DNA of 64,000 nt from UBA4582 sp047630175 (GTDB lineage: Bacteria; Pseudomonadota; Gammaproteobacteria; Pseudomonadales; Azotimanducaceae), in assembly GCA_047630175.1 (NCBI GenBank), contig JBLHVI010000004.1:60590-124589 (forward strand), given 5' to 3'. The translations under genes and the position numbers were made by a program. Positions 34,001 through 42,246 of this stretch are shown here, one piece after another; positions within the stretch are counted from its first letter, which is position 1, and every line of letters begins with the position of its first letter. The notes below the pieces were generated by a model. It was given only the letters and a program-made list of their open reading frames with translations, searched no databases and was not told the DNA's origin.

Positions 34001-34410
34001 TGTTTGTTACCGGCAGCAGTATCACCGTGCCCATGTTCACTATTGTACTGCGCAAAGGCTATGGCCTCGGCGCCCAGGCCATGGCCGGCGGCGGCTTTAA
34101 GGCATCAGTGTTCACTGTTACCTGGCCGACGGGAGAATTTGGCGGCATGGGACTTGAAGGTGCCGTCAAGCTTGGCTATCGCAAAGAGCTGGCAGCCATT
34201 GAGGACCCTGAAGAACGCGAAGAAGCCTTTGAAGCACGGGTGGAATCTATGTACCAACACGGCAAGGCAGTCAACTATGCAACGGCGTTTGAGATCGATG
34301 ATGTTATCGACCCCATTGCCTCACGCCAGTGGATCATGGCGGGATTAAAAGCCACGCCAGCACCTCTGCCCCGTGAGGGCAAGAAGCGGCCCTGCATCGA
34401 TACTTGGTAA
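31069..34410 (+). CDS. Single-chain biotin-dependent acyl-CoA carboxylase (BC-BCCP-CT fusion)
   Basis: Carboxylates an acyl-CoA (acetyl-, propionyl- or longer) using ATP and bicarbonate. The 1113-residue chain joins three domains. Biotin carboxylase, about 1-450: ILIANRGEIAIRIARAAAEL, the ATP-grasp glycine loop AGGGGRGMRIVK and IEANPRLQVEHTITESV. Biotinyl carrier, about 500-580, with the biotinyl lysine K542 in MEAMKM. Carboxyltransferase, about 600-1113: TARENLADLYDADSFVEYGA, LAEGGGGRPGDTDG, IGMGGPAMIEGGGLGIF and YGLGAQAMAGGGFKASVFTV, containing both N- and C-type halves. In most bacteria these are separate chains. It is divergent from the aminotransferase gene, with a palindrome between them. 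Confidence 0.93.
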   Translation: MMKKILIANRGEIAIRIARAAAELGITTVGICSQDDVASLHNRKVDESVVLSGSGTAAYLDAAQILQIADDTGCDGIHPGYGFLSENASFAEACQAREIIFIGPTAKQLALFGDKSQARLLAAACDVPIIGGTEEKTDLAGAQAFFSQLPSGAQMLIKAQAGGGGRGMRIVKTIEDLPNLLARCQSEALAAFGDDSVYVERLIPRARHIEIQIIGDGEKICHLWERECSVQRNHQKVIEIAPAPGLDPKLREQLINAATTMAKRAQYRSLGTFEFLLDRDNPGNFYFIEANPRLQVEHTITESVTGIDLVQTQLRLASGESLQSLGLTADNLPAPRGYAIQTRINMETLTSKQGFKPTGGTLSVFEPPTGPGIRLDSFAYAGYQTSTRFDSLLAKLIVHSNSSEFANCARKTYRALAEFRLEGFDTNIPFLQNLVMSPDFQANDLYTRYVDDHLEQLAALGSHTSLYFDTEQDTKADPLTDHASQTVHEGGKISASGSPQMTGPDGTTAVSAPLQGTVIELSVEVGAAVYPGQQLAIMEAMKMEHVIGAPMGGTVMMLSCMTGDTVTEGHPLLFIEPGEVLVADAAEAQDLDPNLIRPDLAESNARHALGQDVARPEAVARRHGTNHRTARENLADLYDADSFVEYGALTIAAQRRRRKLEDLMQNTPADGMVTGMGSVNGELFPDQETQCIIMSYDYMVLAGTQGSQNHRKKDRMFELAEKLKLPVIVLAEGGGGRPGDTDGLGIAGLDCLAFSLYGKLSGLVPRIGITSGRCFAGNAALLGASDVVIATRDSNIGMGGPAMIEGGGLGIFTPDDIGPIDVQSANGVVDIVVEDEAEAMQVAKQYLSYFQGRLSKWQAPDQIKLRAIIPENRLRIYDIRELIETLVDVDSLLELRALFGLGMITAFARIEGRPIGIIANNPAYLSGAIDSDGADKAARFMQLCDAFDIPIVSLCDTPGIMVGPESEKTALVRHAARMFVTGSSITVPMFTIVLRKGYGLGAQAMAGGGFKASVFTVTWPTGEFGGMGLEGAVKLGYRKELAAIEDPEEREEAFEARVESMYQHGKAVNYATAFEIDDVIDPIASRQWIMAGLKATPAPLPREGKKRPCIDTW

Positions 34411-34505
34411 CTCGGCTGTTTAAGAAGCTATGTTAAATGCTACCTAGCCATCGCACCGTCGGTTAGGTGGTTGTTTAGCCAAACAACTATTGTTAGTGTC
34501 CGCTC

Positions 34506-34775
34506 ATGAAAACACTGATCAGAACCGTCTTTAATCCTCTCCTGCATTTTTTTGAGTCCGGAGACACAGCGTATGCCTATCGACGTTCACACCGGGTGAT
34601 TCTGCTGATCATGAGTGTCATGTTTATTGGGCTCGGCAGTTTGGTGTTAGCGCTCCTACCAAGCTGGGACTATGCCCTACCCGTGTTGCTATTCGGCGGC
34701 GTCGGCTGCTTGGGCTTACTTATCGGCAGTGTCGGCACAGATCGCGCGGTAGCACGTATTTGGGGCTCACGCTAA
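34506..34775 (+). CDS. Small inner-membrane protein with two hydrophobic segments
   Basis: Function not known. The 89-residue protein has an amphipathic N-terminus (MKTLIRTVFNPLLHFFESGD) and two membrane segments (about 33-52, ILLIMSVMFIGLGSLVLALL, and 55-75, ALPVLLFGGVGCLGLLIG). The ATG at 34506 is the first of the frame. It lies between the fused carboxylase and the NADAR gene, which starts 23 bp later, so the two may be transcribed together. Confidence 0.6.
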   Translation: MKTLIRTVFNPLLHFFESGDTAYAYRRSHRVILLIMSVMFIGLGSLVLALLPSWDYALPVLLFGGVGCLGLLIGSVGTDRAVARIWGSR

Positions 34776-34798
34776 ACAATCACCTGCAGAGCAAACCT

Positions 34799-35272
34799 AT
34801 GGCCACCGACACGTTCAGCGCAGACGACCAACAGGCTTTGTATTTTTCTCGTAGCGACGTCGAGCAGAAATTCGGCACCTATGCGGCTTACCCGTTTAAT
34901 CTTGATGAAAGCGTTTGGCCGACGGCGGAGCATTATTATCAAGCCATGAAGTTCGCTGACCCCACCTACCAAGAAAAGATTCGGCTAGCAGCCACACCTG
35001 ATCAAGCACGCAAGATGGGCCGTAGCCGGTTAAAGCGCATCCGGCGTGATTGGCGCAAAGTGAAAATCGCCTACATGACACGCGCAATTTACACGCGCTG
35101 CAAAACCTACCCGGAGCAAGGCACACTGTTATCTCAGAGCGAGGTCAAATTGGTTGAAAACAGTCAGTATGACTATTTTTGGGGTTGCGGTCGTGATCGC
35201 CGCGGCAACAACCACTACGGGCAAGTGCTGATGAATGTTCGCGACAAGCTGCGCCAGCAAGCGCAAGAATAG
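34799..35272 (+). CDS. NADAR family protein (YbiA-like N-glycosidase)
   Basis: Member of the NADAR/YbiA family, which cleaves N-glycosidic bonds in riboflavin intermediates or ADP-ribose-type compounds. I use the ATG at 34799 (157 residues), giving the usual start of the family. Motifs: FGTYAAYPFNLDESVWPTAE followed by HYYQAMKF, ATPDQARKMGRSRL, and the C-terminal LVENSQYDYFWGCGRDRRGN followed by NHYGQVLMNVRD. Length is normal. The stop is 204 bp before the aldehyde dehydrogenase stop, and a terminator lies between the convergent genes. Confidence 0.85.
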   Translation: MATDTFSADDQQALYFSRSDVEQKFGTYAAYPFNLDESVWPTAEHYYQAMKFADPTYQEKIRLAATPDQARKMGRSRLKRIRRDWRKVKIAYMTRAIYTRCKTYPEQGTLLSQSEVKLVENSQYDYFWGCGRDRRGNNHYGQVLMNVRDKLRQQAQE

Positions 35273-35350
35273 CGTTAACATGTGAACTAAGGACAAGGCT
35301 CTAGCGTTATCCTAGCCCGCAGCCGCACTTACGTATAGGTTATTTCCGCC

Positions 35351-35388
35351 AAAAAAAACGCCCCGTCATTTTAATAATGATCGGGGCG
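35351..35388 (-). terminator. Intrinsic terminator for the aldehyde dehydrogenase gene
   Basis: CGCCCCGTCATT...AATGATCGGGGCG (35359-35388) is a GC-rich stem with one mismatch. Read on the minus strand it is followed by T8 (A8 at 35351-35358 on the plus strand). It lies about 90 bp downstream of the aldehyde dehydrogenase stop. Confidence 0.85.
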
Positions 35389-35475
35389 CATCAGGCTTTT
35401 CTTAGGCTTTAGCGGCAGGCGATACTTATTGACCTACCACGCTGCTACCACCCATACATATCATGCGAAGCGCTT

Positions 35476-36903
35476 TCAGCCCTTTGGCACAAAGATCGCC
35501 TTAGTTTCAAGAAACTCCTCAAAACCCAGCTCTCCCCACTCACGCCCGTTGCCAGACTGCTTGTAACCGCCGAAAGGTGCATTGAAGTCTGGACCCGAAC
35601 CGTTGATGTGCACGTTACCCGTACGAATCTGCGAGGCCACATCCATAGCATGCTCGACACTGGCCGACTGCACGTAACCCGACAAACCGTAAGGTGTGTC
35701 GTTGGCGATCTCGATAGCCTGCGCCTCAGTATCATAGGGCAGAATCGTCAACACTGGCCCAAAGATTTCTTCTTGAGCAATGGTCATGTCATTGGTGACG
35801 TTACCAAAAATTGTTGGCTTGACGTAATAACCAGCATTCAGACCATCGGGACGTCCAGTACCGCCAGCAACCAGCGTCGCGCCTTCATCGATACCTTTTT
35901 GAATGAGCGCCTGGATCTTATCAAACTGAATATCATTGACCACGGGGCCAATGACGGTACCTTCCGCGAACGGGTCACCGGCTTTGACAGTGTCTGCCGT
36001 CGCTTTGGCGATTAGCAGCGCTTCGTCATGCTTGCCACGGGGCACTAGCATACGCGTTGGGGCATTACAGGACTGTCCAGAGTTAGTGAAGACCTGAGAG
36101 ACACCACCAGAAACGGCTTTTTGCAAGTCCGCATCTTCGAGAATGATATTCGCAGACTTGCCACCCAACTCTTGAGCGACACGCTTGACGGTATCAGCAG
36201 CGGCTTTAGCCACCAGGATACCGGCGCGGGTTGACCCGGTGAAAGACATCATCTGCACATCGGGATGGGCAGACATCACGGCGCCAACAGCAGGGCCATC
36301 ACCGTTAACTAAGTTGAATACGCCCTTAGGAACACCCGCATCGTGCAGAATTTCCGCGAGCAATATGGCATTGACTGGCGCCACTTCGCTGGGTTTTAAC
36401 ACCATCGTGCAACCCGCCGCTAGCGCCGGCGCGACCTTACAAGTAATCTGATTGATCGGCCAATTCCAGGGCGTAATCAAACCGCAGACGCCGATAGGCT
36501 CTCGGCGCAATACGTAGGCTCCCTTACGAGACTCCCACTCAAAGTTTTTCAAAATATTCATGGCTGTCGCAATGTGCGCCTGGCCAGTTGCCGCCTGAGC
36601 GGCTTTAGACAACCAGATTGGAGCGCCCATCTCGGTTGAAATAGCGCTGGCAATATCGTCATAGCGCTTGGCGTATTCTGCTAAAATCGCAGCGAACAGT
36701 TCCAGACGCTCTGCAACAGTGGTGCGAGAAAAGCTGTCGAAAGCAGTTTTCGCTGCGGCGACGGCTTTGTTCACATCGGCCGCACTACCCATGCTGATTT
36801 TTGCAAAGGCGGCTTCGGTAGATGGATTAATGACATCGAGTGTCGCTGGCGTGGCGGGATCAACCCATTCGCCGTTGATGTAAAACTTCAAATATTCTTG
36901 CAT
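35476..36903 (-). CDS. NAD(P)-dependent aldehyde dehydrogenase
   Basis: Oxidises an aldehyde to the acid. Start at the ATG at 36903 (475 residues), as the longer open frame upstream is low-complexity (NTNTNTKTNTK). Family motifs: PWNWPINQITCKVAPALAAG, MVLKPSEVAP, FTGSTRAGILVAKAAADTVK, catalytic Glu in VAQELGGKSANIILEDAD, catalytic Cys in NSGQSCNAPTRMLVP, and EEIFGPVLTILPY. Length is typical. Substrate cannot be told from sequence. The 3' end faces the NADAR gene and shares its terminator region. Confidence 0.93.
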   Translation of the reverse strand: MQEYLKFYINGEWVDPATPATLDVINPSTEAAFAKISMGSAADVNKAVAAAKTAFDSFSRTTVAERLELFAAILAEYAKRYDDIASAISTEMGAPIWLSKAAQAATGQAHIATAMNILKNFEWESRKGAYVLRREPIGVCGLITPWNWPINQITCKVAPALAAGCTMVLKPSEVAPVNAILLAEILHDAGVPKGVFNLVNGDGPAVGAVMSAHPDVQMMSFTGSTRAGILVAKAAADTVKRVAQELGGKSANIILEDADLQKAVSGGVSQVFTNSGQSCNAPTRMLVPRGKHDEALLIAKATADTVKAGDPFAEGTVIGPVVNDIQFDKIQALIQKGIDEGATLVAGGTGRPDGLNAGYYVKPTIFGNVTNDMTIAQEEIFGPVLTILPYDTEAQAIEIANDTPYGLSGYVQSASVEHAMDVASQIRTGNVHINGSGPDFNAPFGGYKQSGNGREWGELGFEEFLETKAIFVPKG

Positions 36904-36916
36904 AGTTCGTTCTTCC

Positions 36917-36950
36917 CTCTTGGTATTAGTTTTAGTATTGGTATTCGTGT
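36917..36950. repeat. Degenerate hexamer repeat in the aldehyde dehydrogenase leader
   Basis: On the minus strand the leader reads successive hexamers of the form AATACC/AATACT/AAAACT, about five units, right before the ribosome-binding site. It is AT-rich and of the sort that expands and contracts by slippage. Confidence 0.5.
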
Positions 36951-37186
36951 TTTTAAGCGCGGCTCTGTGCCGCCCAGTGTCTGAGCACAACGTCGCTCGT
37001 GGATGAATGCGCGCCGGCTTGCCTGAAATTTTACCTAGATTGGCTACGGTCATAACTCAACCCCGGATCATACTGCCCGTAGAGTTTAACTCAATGCCCG
37101 AAAGGCCATCACAGCGCCGCTACACAAACCTACAAACTCAACCGTGCACTTGTCAAGTCAAGCAGCAATCATGCAGCCATAAGCGC

Positions 37187-37483
37187 CTACAACCGCGTAC
37201 CTGAAAAAGTCGCATCACCAAACATCCCAAGCTTGACCTTACCACTAATGCCGTCGCCGTCTAGCGCTGCAGTGAAGTGCAGCTCCATGGGCATCGGTTT
37301 GCTCATTTTGATCTTCCAACTAAGGTCTCTGCCACTGACTTTGCCGTTAGCAAACGTCTCACTTCCCTGCGGAATAACCACCTTGCCAGACAGGACCGGG
37401 CCATCCTCTACCAATGTTAATGTCCCCTTTTGCACACCCATTGGTGAATTTACTGTCACTTGCCAGTCGCCGCTTGCACTCAT
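37187..37483 (-). CDS. Small beta-rich conserved protein
   Basis: Function not known. The 98-residue protein is all-beta, with GDWQVTVNSPMGVQKGTLTL and SGRDLSWKIKMSKPMPMELH followed by FTAALDGDGISGKVKLGMFG. Proteins with this kind of pattern (MG.Q..TLTL, PMPM.LHFTA, GK.KLGMFG) occur widely near aldehyde dehydrogenase and fatty-acid genes in Proteobacteria. No signal peptide or membrane segment. A lipocalin-like ligand-binding role is only a guess. It lies 283 bp upstream of the aldehyde dehydrogenase gene on the same strand and 101 bp after the oadB stop. Confidence 0.6.
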   Translation of the reverse strand: MSASGDWQVTVNSPMGVQKGTLTLVEDGPVLSGKVVIPQGSETFANGKVSGRDLSWKIKMSKPMPMELHFTAALDGDGISGKVKLGMFGDATFSGTRL

Positions 37484-37584
37484 CGCTACGCCCTTATTTT
37501 TATTATCAAGAATGGTTTATACCGTCTCTGCGTGTTGCCACACTAGCAGGATTCACTGTCTTGAGGAAACCGCTAATCCTCGCG

Positions 37585-38751
37585 TCAGCGAGCAAACTGA
37601 ATCAACACCCCCGCGGCAACAGCAGAGCCTATTACGCCGGCAACATTCGGCCCCATAGCATGCATTAGTAGGAAGTTGTGAGGGTTCGCCTCTAGTCCGA
37701 CCTTGTTGACAACCCGAGCCGCCATGGGAACAGCAGAGACGCCAGCAGCGCCAATTAAGGGATTGATCTTCTGAGTCGACAGCACATTCATCAGTTTCGC
37801 CATCAGCACACCCGTCGCGGTACCGATGCAAAACGCGACCATCCCTAGTAGCAGTATGCCCAGCGTGTCGGCCACTAAAAACTGATCAGCACGTAACTTC
37901 GAACCAACCGCAAGCCCCAGCAGAATTGTTGTAGTGTTAATGAGCGCGTTCTGAGTAGTGTCACTTAGTCGATCTACGACGCCGCATTCACGCATCAGGT
38001 TACCTAAACAAAACATGCCCAACAGGGGTGCCGCGCTAGGTACCAATAGGGCCACTAGCAGCAGGAGCATGATAGGGAAAATAATTTTTTCGCGTCGACT
38101 CACTGTCCGTAATTGAGTCATAACAATTTCACGTTCCAACTGAGTCGTCAGCGCACGCATAATCGGCGGTTGAATCAATGGCACCAGCGCCATATAGGAG
38201 TAAGCCGCGACCGCGATGGCGCCCAGTAGATGCGGCGCCAAGATGCCTGCCACGTAGATTGCCGTCGGGCCATCAGCACCACCGATAATGCCAATCGCTG
38301 CCGCCTCGGGCAGCGTAAAATCAAAAACACCCAGGGAGGTCAGGCCTACGGCCCCAAGCAGCGTAGCAAAAATACCAAACTGCGCGGCCGCACCAAGCCA
38401 CAGCGTTTTAGGATTAGCTAGCAGGGGGCCGAAGTCCGTCATGGCGCCGACCCCCATAAAAATTAACAAGGGAAAAATACCCGTCTCAATACCCATCACA
38501 TAAAACTGATGCAGCACGCCTTGGCCGACGGCAATATCGACACCGGGGATGTTACTCAGCAGACCACCAAAGCCGATAGGTACGAGTAGCAGTGGCTCGA
38601 ACTTACGACTAATCGCCAAGTACAGTAATGTTAGCGCCACCAAAATCATAAAGAACTGGTCTAGGTGCAGTTGGTAGATGCCTGTTGTCTGCCAGAGTTC
38701 CAACAGTTGACTCGCTATTTGATCGACGAATTGACCCGAGGGTTGCTCCAT
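37585..38751 (-). CDS. oadB: Na+-translocating decarboxylase beta subunit (OadB)
   Basis: Integral membrane carboxylyltransferase/sodium pump subunit of oxaloacetate decarboxylase. The 388-residue protein has about ten hydrophobic segments and the family motifs LLVPIGFGGLLSNIPG, LIFMGVGAMTDFGPLLANPK, IIGGADGPTAIYVAGILAPH (with the Na+-site DG), PIMLLLLVALLVPSAAPLLG, ALINTTTILLGLAVGSKLRA and INPLIGAAGVSAVPMAARVV with NKVGLEANPHNFLLMHAMGP. Start 10 bp after the oadA stop. Forms the OadGAB complex with the alpha and gamma subunits here. Confidence 0.94.
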   Translation of the reverse strand: MEQPSGQFVDQIASQLLELWQTTGIYQLHLDQFFMILVALTLLYLAISRKFEPLLLVPIGFGGLLSNIPGVDIAVGQGVLHQFYVMGIETGIFPLLIFMGVGAMTDFGPLLANPKTLWLGAAAQFGIFATLLGAVGLTSLGVFDFTLPEAAAIGIIGGADGPTAIYVAGILAPHLLGAIAVAAYSYMALVPLIQPPIMRALTTQLEREIVMTQLRTVSRREKIIFPIMLLLLVALLVPSAAPLLGMFCLGNLMRECGVVDRLSDTTQNALINTTTILLGLAVGSKLRADQFLVADTLGILLLGMVAFCIGTATGVLMAKLMNVLSTQKINPLIGAAGVSAVPMAARVVNKVGLEANPHNFLLMHAMGPNVAGVIGSAVAAGVLIQFAR

Positions 38752-38761
38752 GTTTGCCCCT

Positions 38762-40579
38762 TTAACCGAAGGTAATCAAGGTGTCGCCGACCGATACAGC
38801 CTGGCCTTCCTGAATCAATACCTGCGTGATTAAGCCAGAACTATTGGCACGGATTTCTGTTTCCATCTTCATCGCCTCCAGCACCAACACCACATCACCA
38901 CTGTTGAGGTAGTCGCCGACCTTGACATTGATCTTGAAGATATTCCCCGACAGTGGCGCAACTAGCCCTATTGATCCGGCTGCGGGAGCGGCGGCCTGCG
39001 CAGCGATTGGCGTGGTCGCTAGCGTCGTGGACAAGACACCGTCAATGGCACCACCGGGCGTCACCCTGACGATATAAGCCTGGTCACTCACTTCTACTGT
39101 ATAGACCTCCATTTGACCTGTTACATCCGCAACTGATGCCGCCGCGGGTGACAAATGCGGGGCTGCGTTTGTAGGCACTGGCTCAAAAGCGGCAGGGTTA
39201 GTGCGGTTAGCAAAAAATTTCAGCGCTGGCTGCGGAAATAGTGCGTACGTCAGCACGTCGTCATCAAAACATTTACCAAAAATTAGGTTTTTGTCTTGTT
39301 TCAGGCTCGCGAGTTCTGTCCGCAGTTTCTCAAACTCTGGTTGCAAAAGATCCGCTGGACGACACGTCACGGGTGCGGCGCCGTCAAGCACAGTGGCCTG
39401 CAAGACCTTGTTAACTGGCGCTGGGGTCATACCGTATTCACCCTTGAGCACGCCTTCGGTTTCACGGGTAATATTTTCATAACGCTCGCCGGCAAGCACA
39501 TTAAGCACCGCCTGGGTACCGACGATTTGCGAGGTAGGCGTCACCAAGGCAATGTAGCCGAGATCTTCACGCACACGTGGGATCTCTAACAGCACCTCGT
39601 CGAGTCGATCACTCGCATTTTGCTCGCGCAGTTGATTTTCGAGATTAGTCAGCATGCCACCCGGCACCTGCGCAACTAAGATACGTGAATCAACACCTCG
39701 CAAGGAGCCTTCAAATTTTGCATATTTTTTTCTGACTTCACGGAAATACGCGGCTATTTCCTCCAGCAGCGGCAGATTAAGTCCGGTGTCACGCTCAGTA
39801 CCTGCAAGAATGGCCACCACGGATTCCGTCGGCGAGTGCCCGTAAGTCATGCTCATCGATGAAATAGCAGTATCGACGTTATCGATACCCGCCTCGATAG
39901 ACTTAAGGTAGGTCGCGGTCGACATCCCCGTCGTGGCGTGACACTGCATGTGAATAGGCACGTTAACCACTTTCTTCAACTCGCTGATCAACTCGAATGC
40001 GACATAAGGTGTCAGCAGTCCCGCCATATCCTTGATGGCGATAGAATCTGAGCCCATTGACTCAAGCTGCCGCCCCATGGCAACCCAACCCTTAATGTTA
40101 TGCACAGGGCTCACGGTATACGACAAGGTACCCTGAGCATGCTTTTCTTGTTTGCGCACAGCCTTGATCGCCGCTTCCAAATTACGCGGATCATTCATCG
40201 CATCAAAAATACGAAAAACATCGACACCGTTGACCGCTGCACGCTCAACAAATTTGTTGACGATATCATCCGCATAGTGCCGATAACCGAGAATATTTTG
40301 GCCCCGAAAAAGCATCTGCTGGGGTGTATTGGGCATGGCTTTCTTCAACTCACGAATGCGCTCCCAGGGATCCTCACCCAGAAACCGGATGCAGGCATCA
40401 AATGTCGCACCGCCCCAACTTTCTAAAGACCAGAAGCCGACCTGATCGAGCTTCTCCGCGATCGGTAGCATGTCGTCGAGGCGCATGCGGGTAGCAAATA
40501 ACGATTGGTGCGCATCGCGCAGCACCACGTCCGTAATACCCAGTTTCTTCTTGCTCTTACTAAGGTTACTCGCACTCAT
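38762..40579 (-). CDS. oadA: Oxaloacetate decarboxylase alpha subunit (OadA)
   Basis: Carboxyltransferase and biotin carrier of the Na+-pumping oxaloacetate decarboxylase. The 605-residue protein has the pyruvate-carboxylase-like carboxyltransferase domain: TDVVLRDAHQSLFATRMRLD, the cation-binding FRIFDAMNDPRN, IKDMAGLLTPYVAFELI and HMQCHATTGMSTATYLKSIE with GIDNVDTAISSMS. A linker and a C-terminal biotinyl domain with K571 in LEAMKMETEI follow. The start ATG overlaps the stop of a small in-frame-distinct open frame (ATGA), and oadG lies 156 bp upstream. Length and layout are typical. Confidence 0.95.
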   Translation of the reverse strand: MSASNLSKSKKKLGITDVVLRDAHQSLFATRMRLDDMLPIAEKLDQVGFWSLESWGGATFDACIRFLGEDPWERIRELKKAMPNTPQQMLFRGQNILGYRHYADDIVNKFVERAAVNGVDVFRIFDAMNDPRNLEAAIKAVRKQEKHAQGTLSYTVSPVHNIKGWVAMGRQLESMGSDSIAIKDMAGLLTPYVAFELISELKKVVNVPIHMQCHATTGMSTATYLKSIEAGIDNVDTAISSMSMTYGHSPTESVVAILAGTERDTGLNLPLLEEIAAYFREVRKKYAKFEGSLRGVDSRILVAQVPGGMLTNLENQLREQNASDRLDEVLLEIPRVREDLGYIALVTPTSQIVGTQAVLNVLAGERYENITRETEGVLKGEYGMTPAPVNKVLQATVLDGAAPVTCRPADLLQPEFEKLRTELASLKQDKNLIFGKCFDDDVLTYALFPQPALKFFANRTNPAAFEPVPTNAAPHLSPAAASVADVTGQMEVYTVEVSDQAYIVRVTPGGAIDGVLSTTLATTPIAAQAAAPAAGSIGLVAPLSGNIFKINVKVGDYLNSGDVVLVLEAMKMETEIRANSSGLITQVLIQEGQAVSVGDTLITFG

Positions 40580-40735
40580 AGATTGCCCGCCGCTCGTAAA
40601 TCGTTAATAGGCTGTCCGTGGCTCAGAAACCGCAAATAGCCGCAGTAACCCCCGCCATTTGATCGCACAAAGCCACACGTGACACAGTCACGTGATTGGT
40701 TAAAACTGCCCGCGACACCTTCAGCCGCGAACCGA
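40577..40735 (-). other. Open frame between oadG and oadA ending ATGA on oadA
   Basis: A reading frame of about 53 codons between the two oad genes ends TGA inside the ATGA of the oadA start. It contains the cysteine-rich DCVTCGFVRSNGGGYCGYLR followed by FLSHGQPINDLRAAGNL. No ATG or GTG start precedes the cysteines in-frame within the gap; the frame only finds an ATG (40851) overlapping oadG. It could be a small coupled gene with an unusual start, a frameshift extension of oadG, or a relic. Confidence 0.35.
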
Positions 40736-40960
40736 TTATTGCCTGGGACGACGATAGGCAGCGACGGCTGCAGATATTGCTGCCAATAGCTGAGGGTCGG
40801 CGCTATCAAGCGTTGGCGAGATGCTGACCGGAGCGACCGGCGCGTCGCCACACAACCTCGACATCAGCGTCGTTGCCCCAACCAGCATCGTGAGAAAGAC
40901 AAACACCGAACCCATGCCGTAAATGGCCAGATTAACACCCTCAAAAAACAAGTCAGACAT
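40736..40960 (-). CDS. oadG: Oxaloacetate decarboxylase gamma subunit (OadG)
   Basis: Small membrane subunit that anchors OadA to OadB. The 74-residue protein has one N-terminal membrane segment (LAIYGMGSVFVFLTMLVGAT, about residues 11-30). A short cytoplasmic tail ends PQLLAAISAAVAAYRRPRQ, the sequence family typical of OadG_gamma. Being first in the gene order GAB, it fits the usual arrangement. 156 bp separate its stop from oadA. Confidence 0.88.
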   Translation of the reverse strand: MSDLFFEGVNLAIYGMGSVFVFLTMLVGATTLMSRLCGDAPVAPVSISPTLDSADPQLLAAISAAVAAYRRPRQ

Positions 40961-41163
40961 CGATCAATTTCCTGCTGCCTAAAGCTAACATGCTATCAGT
41001 TGAAGATTACCATCTCTACCCAAAACCACGACAGGCGCGGCCCCCTATTTCGCCGTTAAAGAGCAGTATAAAGAACGCCGAAAATCACTCTACAAATCGA
41101 GTCATAAACCCCGAAGCAAATAATGATAAAATATCGGCCATCCAACAAGGCAGGTCTGCCATT

Positions 41164-42246
41164 ATGATTTTTAGACAACTTTTCGACCTGGCATCCTCAA
41201 CCTATACCTATATTCTCGGCTGTGAGGCCAGCCGAGAAGCGCTAATCATTGATGCCGTCTTTGAGCAGCACCACAGGGATACAGCCCTGTTGCGCGAGCT
41301 TGACCTAAAGGTCAAGTACGCCATCGACACGCACGTTCACGCTGACCACGTCACGGGGGCATGGTTGATGAAACACCACTTCCAGGCGCCTATCGTTCTA
41401 TCCGAAGCATATGCTGCCAAGGAAGTCGATGTTCAGGCCAAACACGGCACGGCGCTGGTATTCGGCGATTACACCTTAATGGTCCGGGCAACTCCCGGAC
41501 ACACAAATGGCTGCCTGACCTTTGTCACTCAGGACGAGACGATGGCTTTCACTGGCGACTGCCTGATGATCCGCGGAGCCGGCCGCACAGATTTTCAGGC
41601 GGGCAGTGTCCACACCATGTGGCAAAGCATTAGAGAACAGATTTTCACGTTGCCAGATTCATGCCTGATCTATCCCGGTCACGACTACATGGGTCGGACT
41701 GTGTCAACGGTGGGCGAAGAAAAGCACTTTAATCCGCGCATCGGCGGTGATGCACGGGAAGAAGACTTTGCGGGTTATATGAACAACCTCGGCTTGCCGC
41801 ACCCTCGACTGCTCGAAATTGCTGTGCCTGCTAACCTGCACTGTGGCAGACCTCGAAATGGCGAGGTCCCTCCGCCGGTTGCATGGGGTCCTGTGACGAA
41901 CACATTCGCCGGTATACCGGAGGTTGAACCCAACTGGGTAGCTCGCCATCTCGACGCGGTCTATGTGCTGGATGTTCGCTCAGCCGCAGAGTTTGGCGGT
42001 GATTTGGGACATATCGACGGCTCAACCCTTATCCCCCTCGACGAATTACGCGAGCGCCATCAGGAAATTACTTCAACCAAGCCTATCGTCACGGTGTGTC
42101 AGTCAGGTAAGAGGTCAGCCATGGCAACCCAAATACTCAACGCCGCCGGCTTCTCAAAGGTTGCAAACATCCCAGGCGGTCTTCTCCAGTGGTCGCGCCT
42201 CGCGTTGCCCGGCTTAATTCTCGAACCACCTGTTATGCCCTCATGA
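41164..42246 (+). CDS. Persulfide dioxygenase-rhodanese fusion
   Basis: Sulfur-oxidising enzyme: a metallo-beta-lactamase-fold persulfide dioxygenase oxidises glutathione persulfide to sulfite, and a rhodanese domain transfers sulfane sulfur. The ATG at 41164 gives 360 residues. The MBL part (about 1-235) has the Fe-ligand motif HVHADH (57-62), RATPGHTNGCLTFVT, FTGDCLMIRGAGRTDFQAGS and YPGHDYMGR. The rhodanese part (about 255-350) has VYVLDVRSAAEF and the active Cys 312 in VTVCQSGKRSA. Both active sites look intact. It overlaps the next gene by 4 bp (ATGA). Confidence 0.87.
   Translation: MIFRQLFDLASSTYTYILGCEASREALIIDAVFEQHHRDTALLRELDLKVKYAIDTHVHADHVTGAWLMKHHFQAPIVLSEAYAAKEVDVQAKHGTALVFGDYTLMVRATPGHTNGCLTFVTQDETMAFTGDCLMIRGAGRTDFQAGSVHTMWQSIREQIFTLPDSCLIYPGHDYMGRTVSTVGEEKHFNPRIGGDAREEDFAGYMNNLGLPHPRLLEIAVPANLHCGRPRNGEVPPPVAWGPVTNTFAGIPEVEPNWVARHLDAVYVLDVRSAAEFGGDLGHIDGSTLIPLDELRERHQEITSTKPIVTVCQSGKRSAMATQILNAAGFSKVANIPGGLLQWSRLALPGLILEPPVMPS

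Noticed and set aside
33797..34348. 183-codon open frame inside the fused carboxylase
   Set aside because: Overlaps the carboxyltransferase core in another frame; composition shows a shadow.
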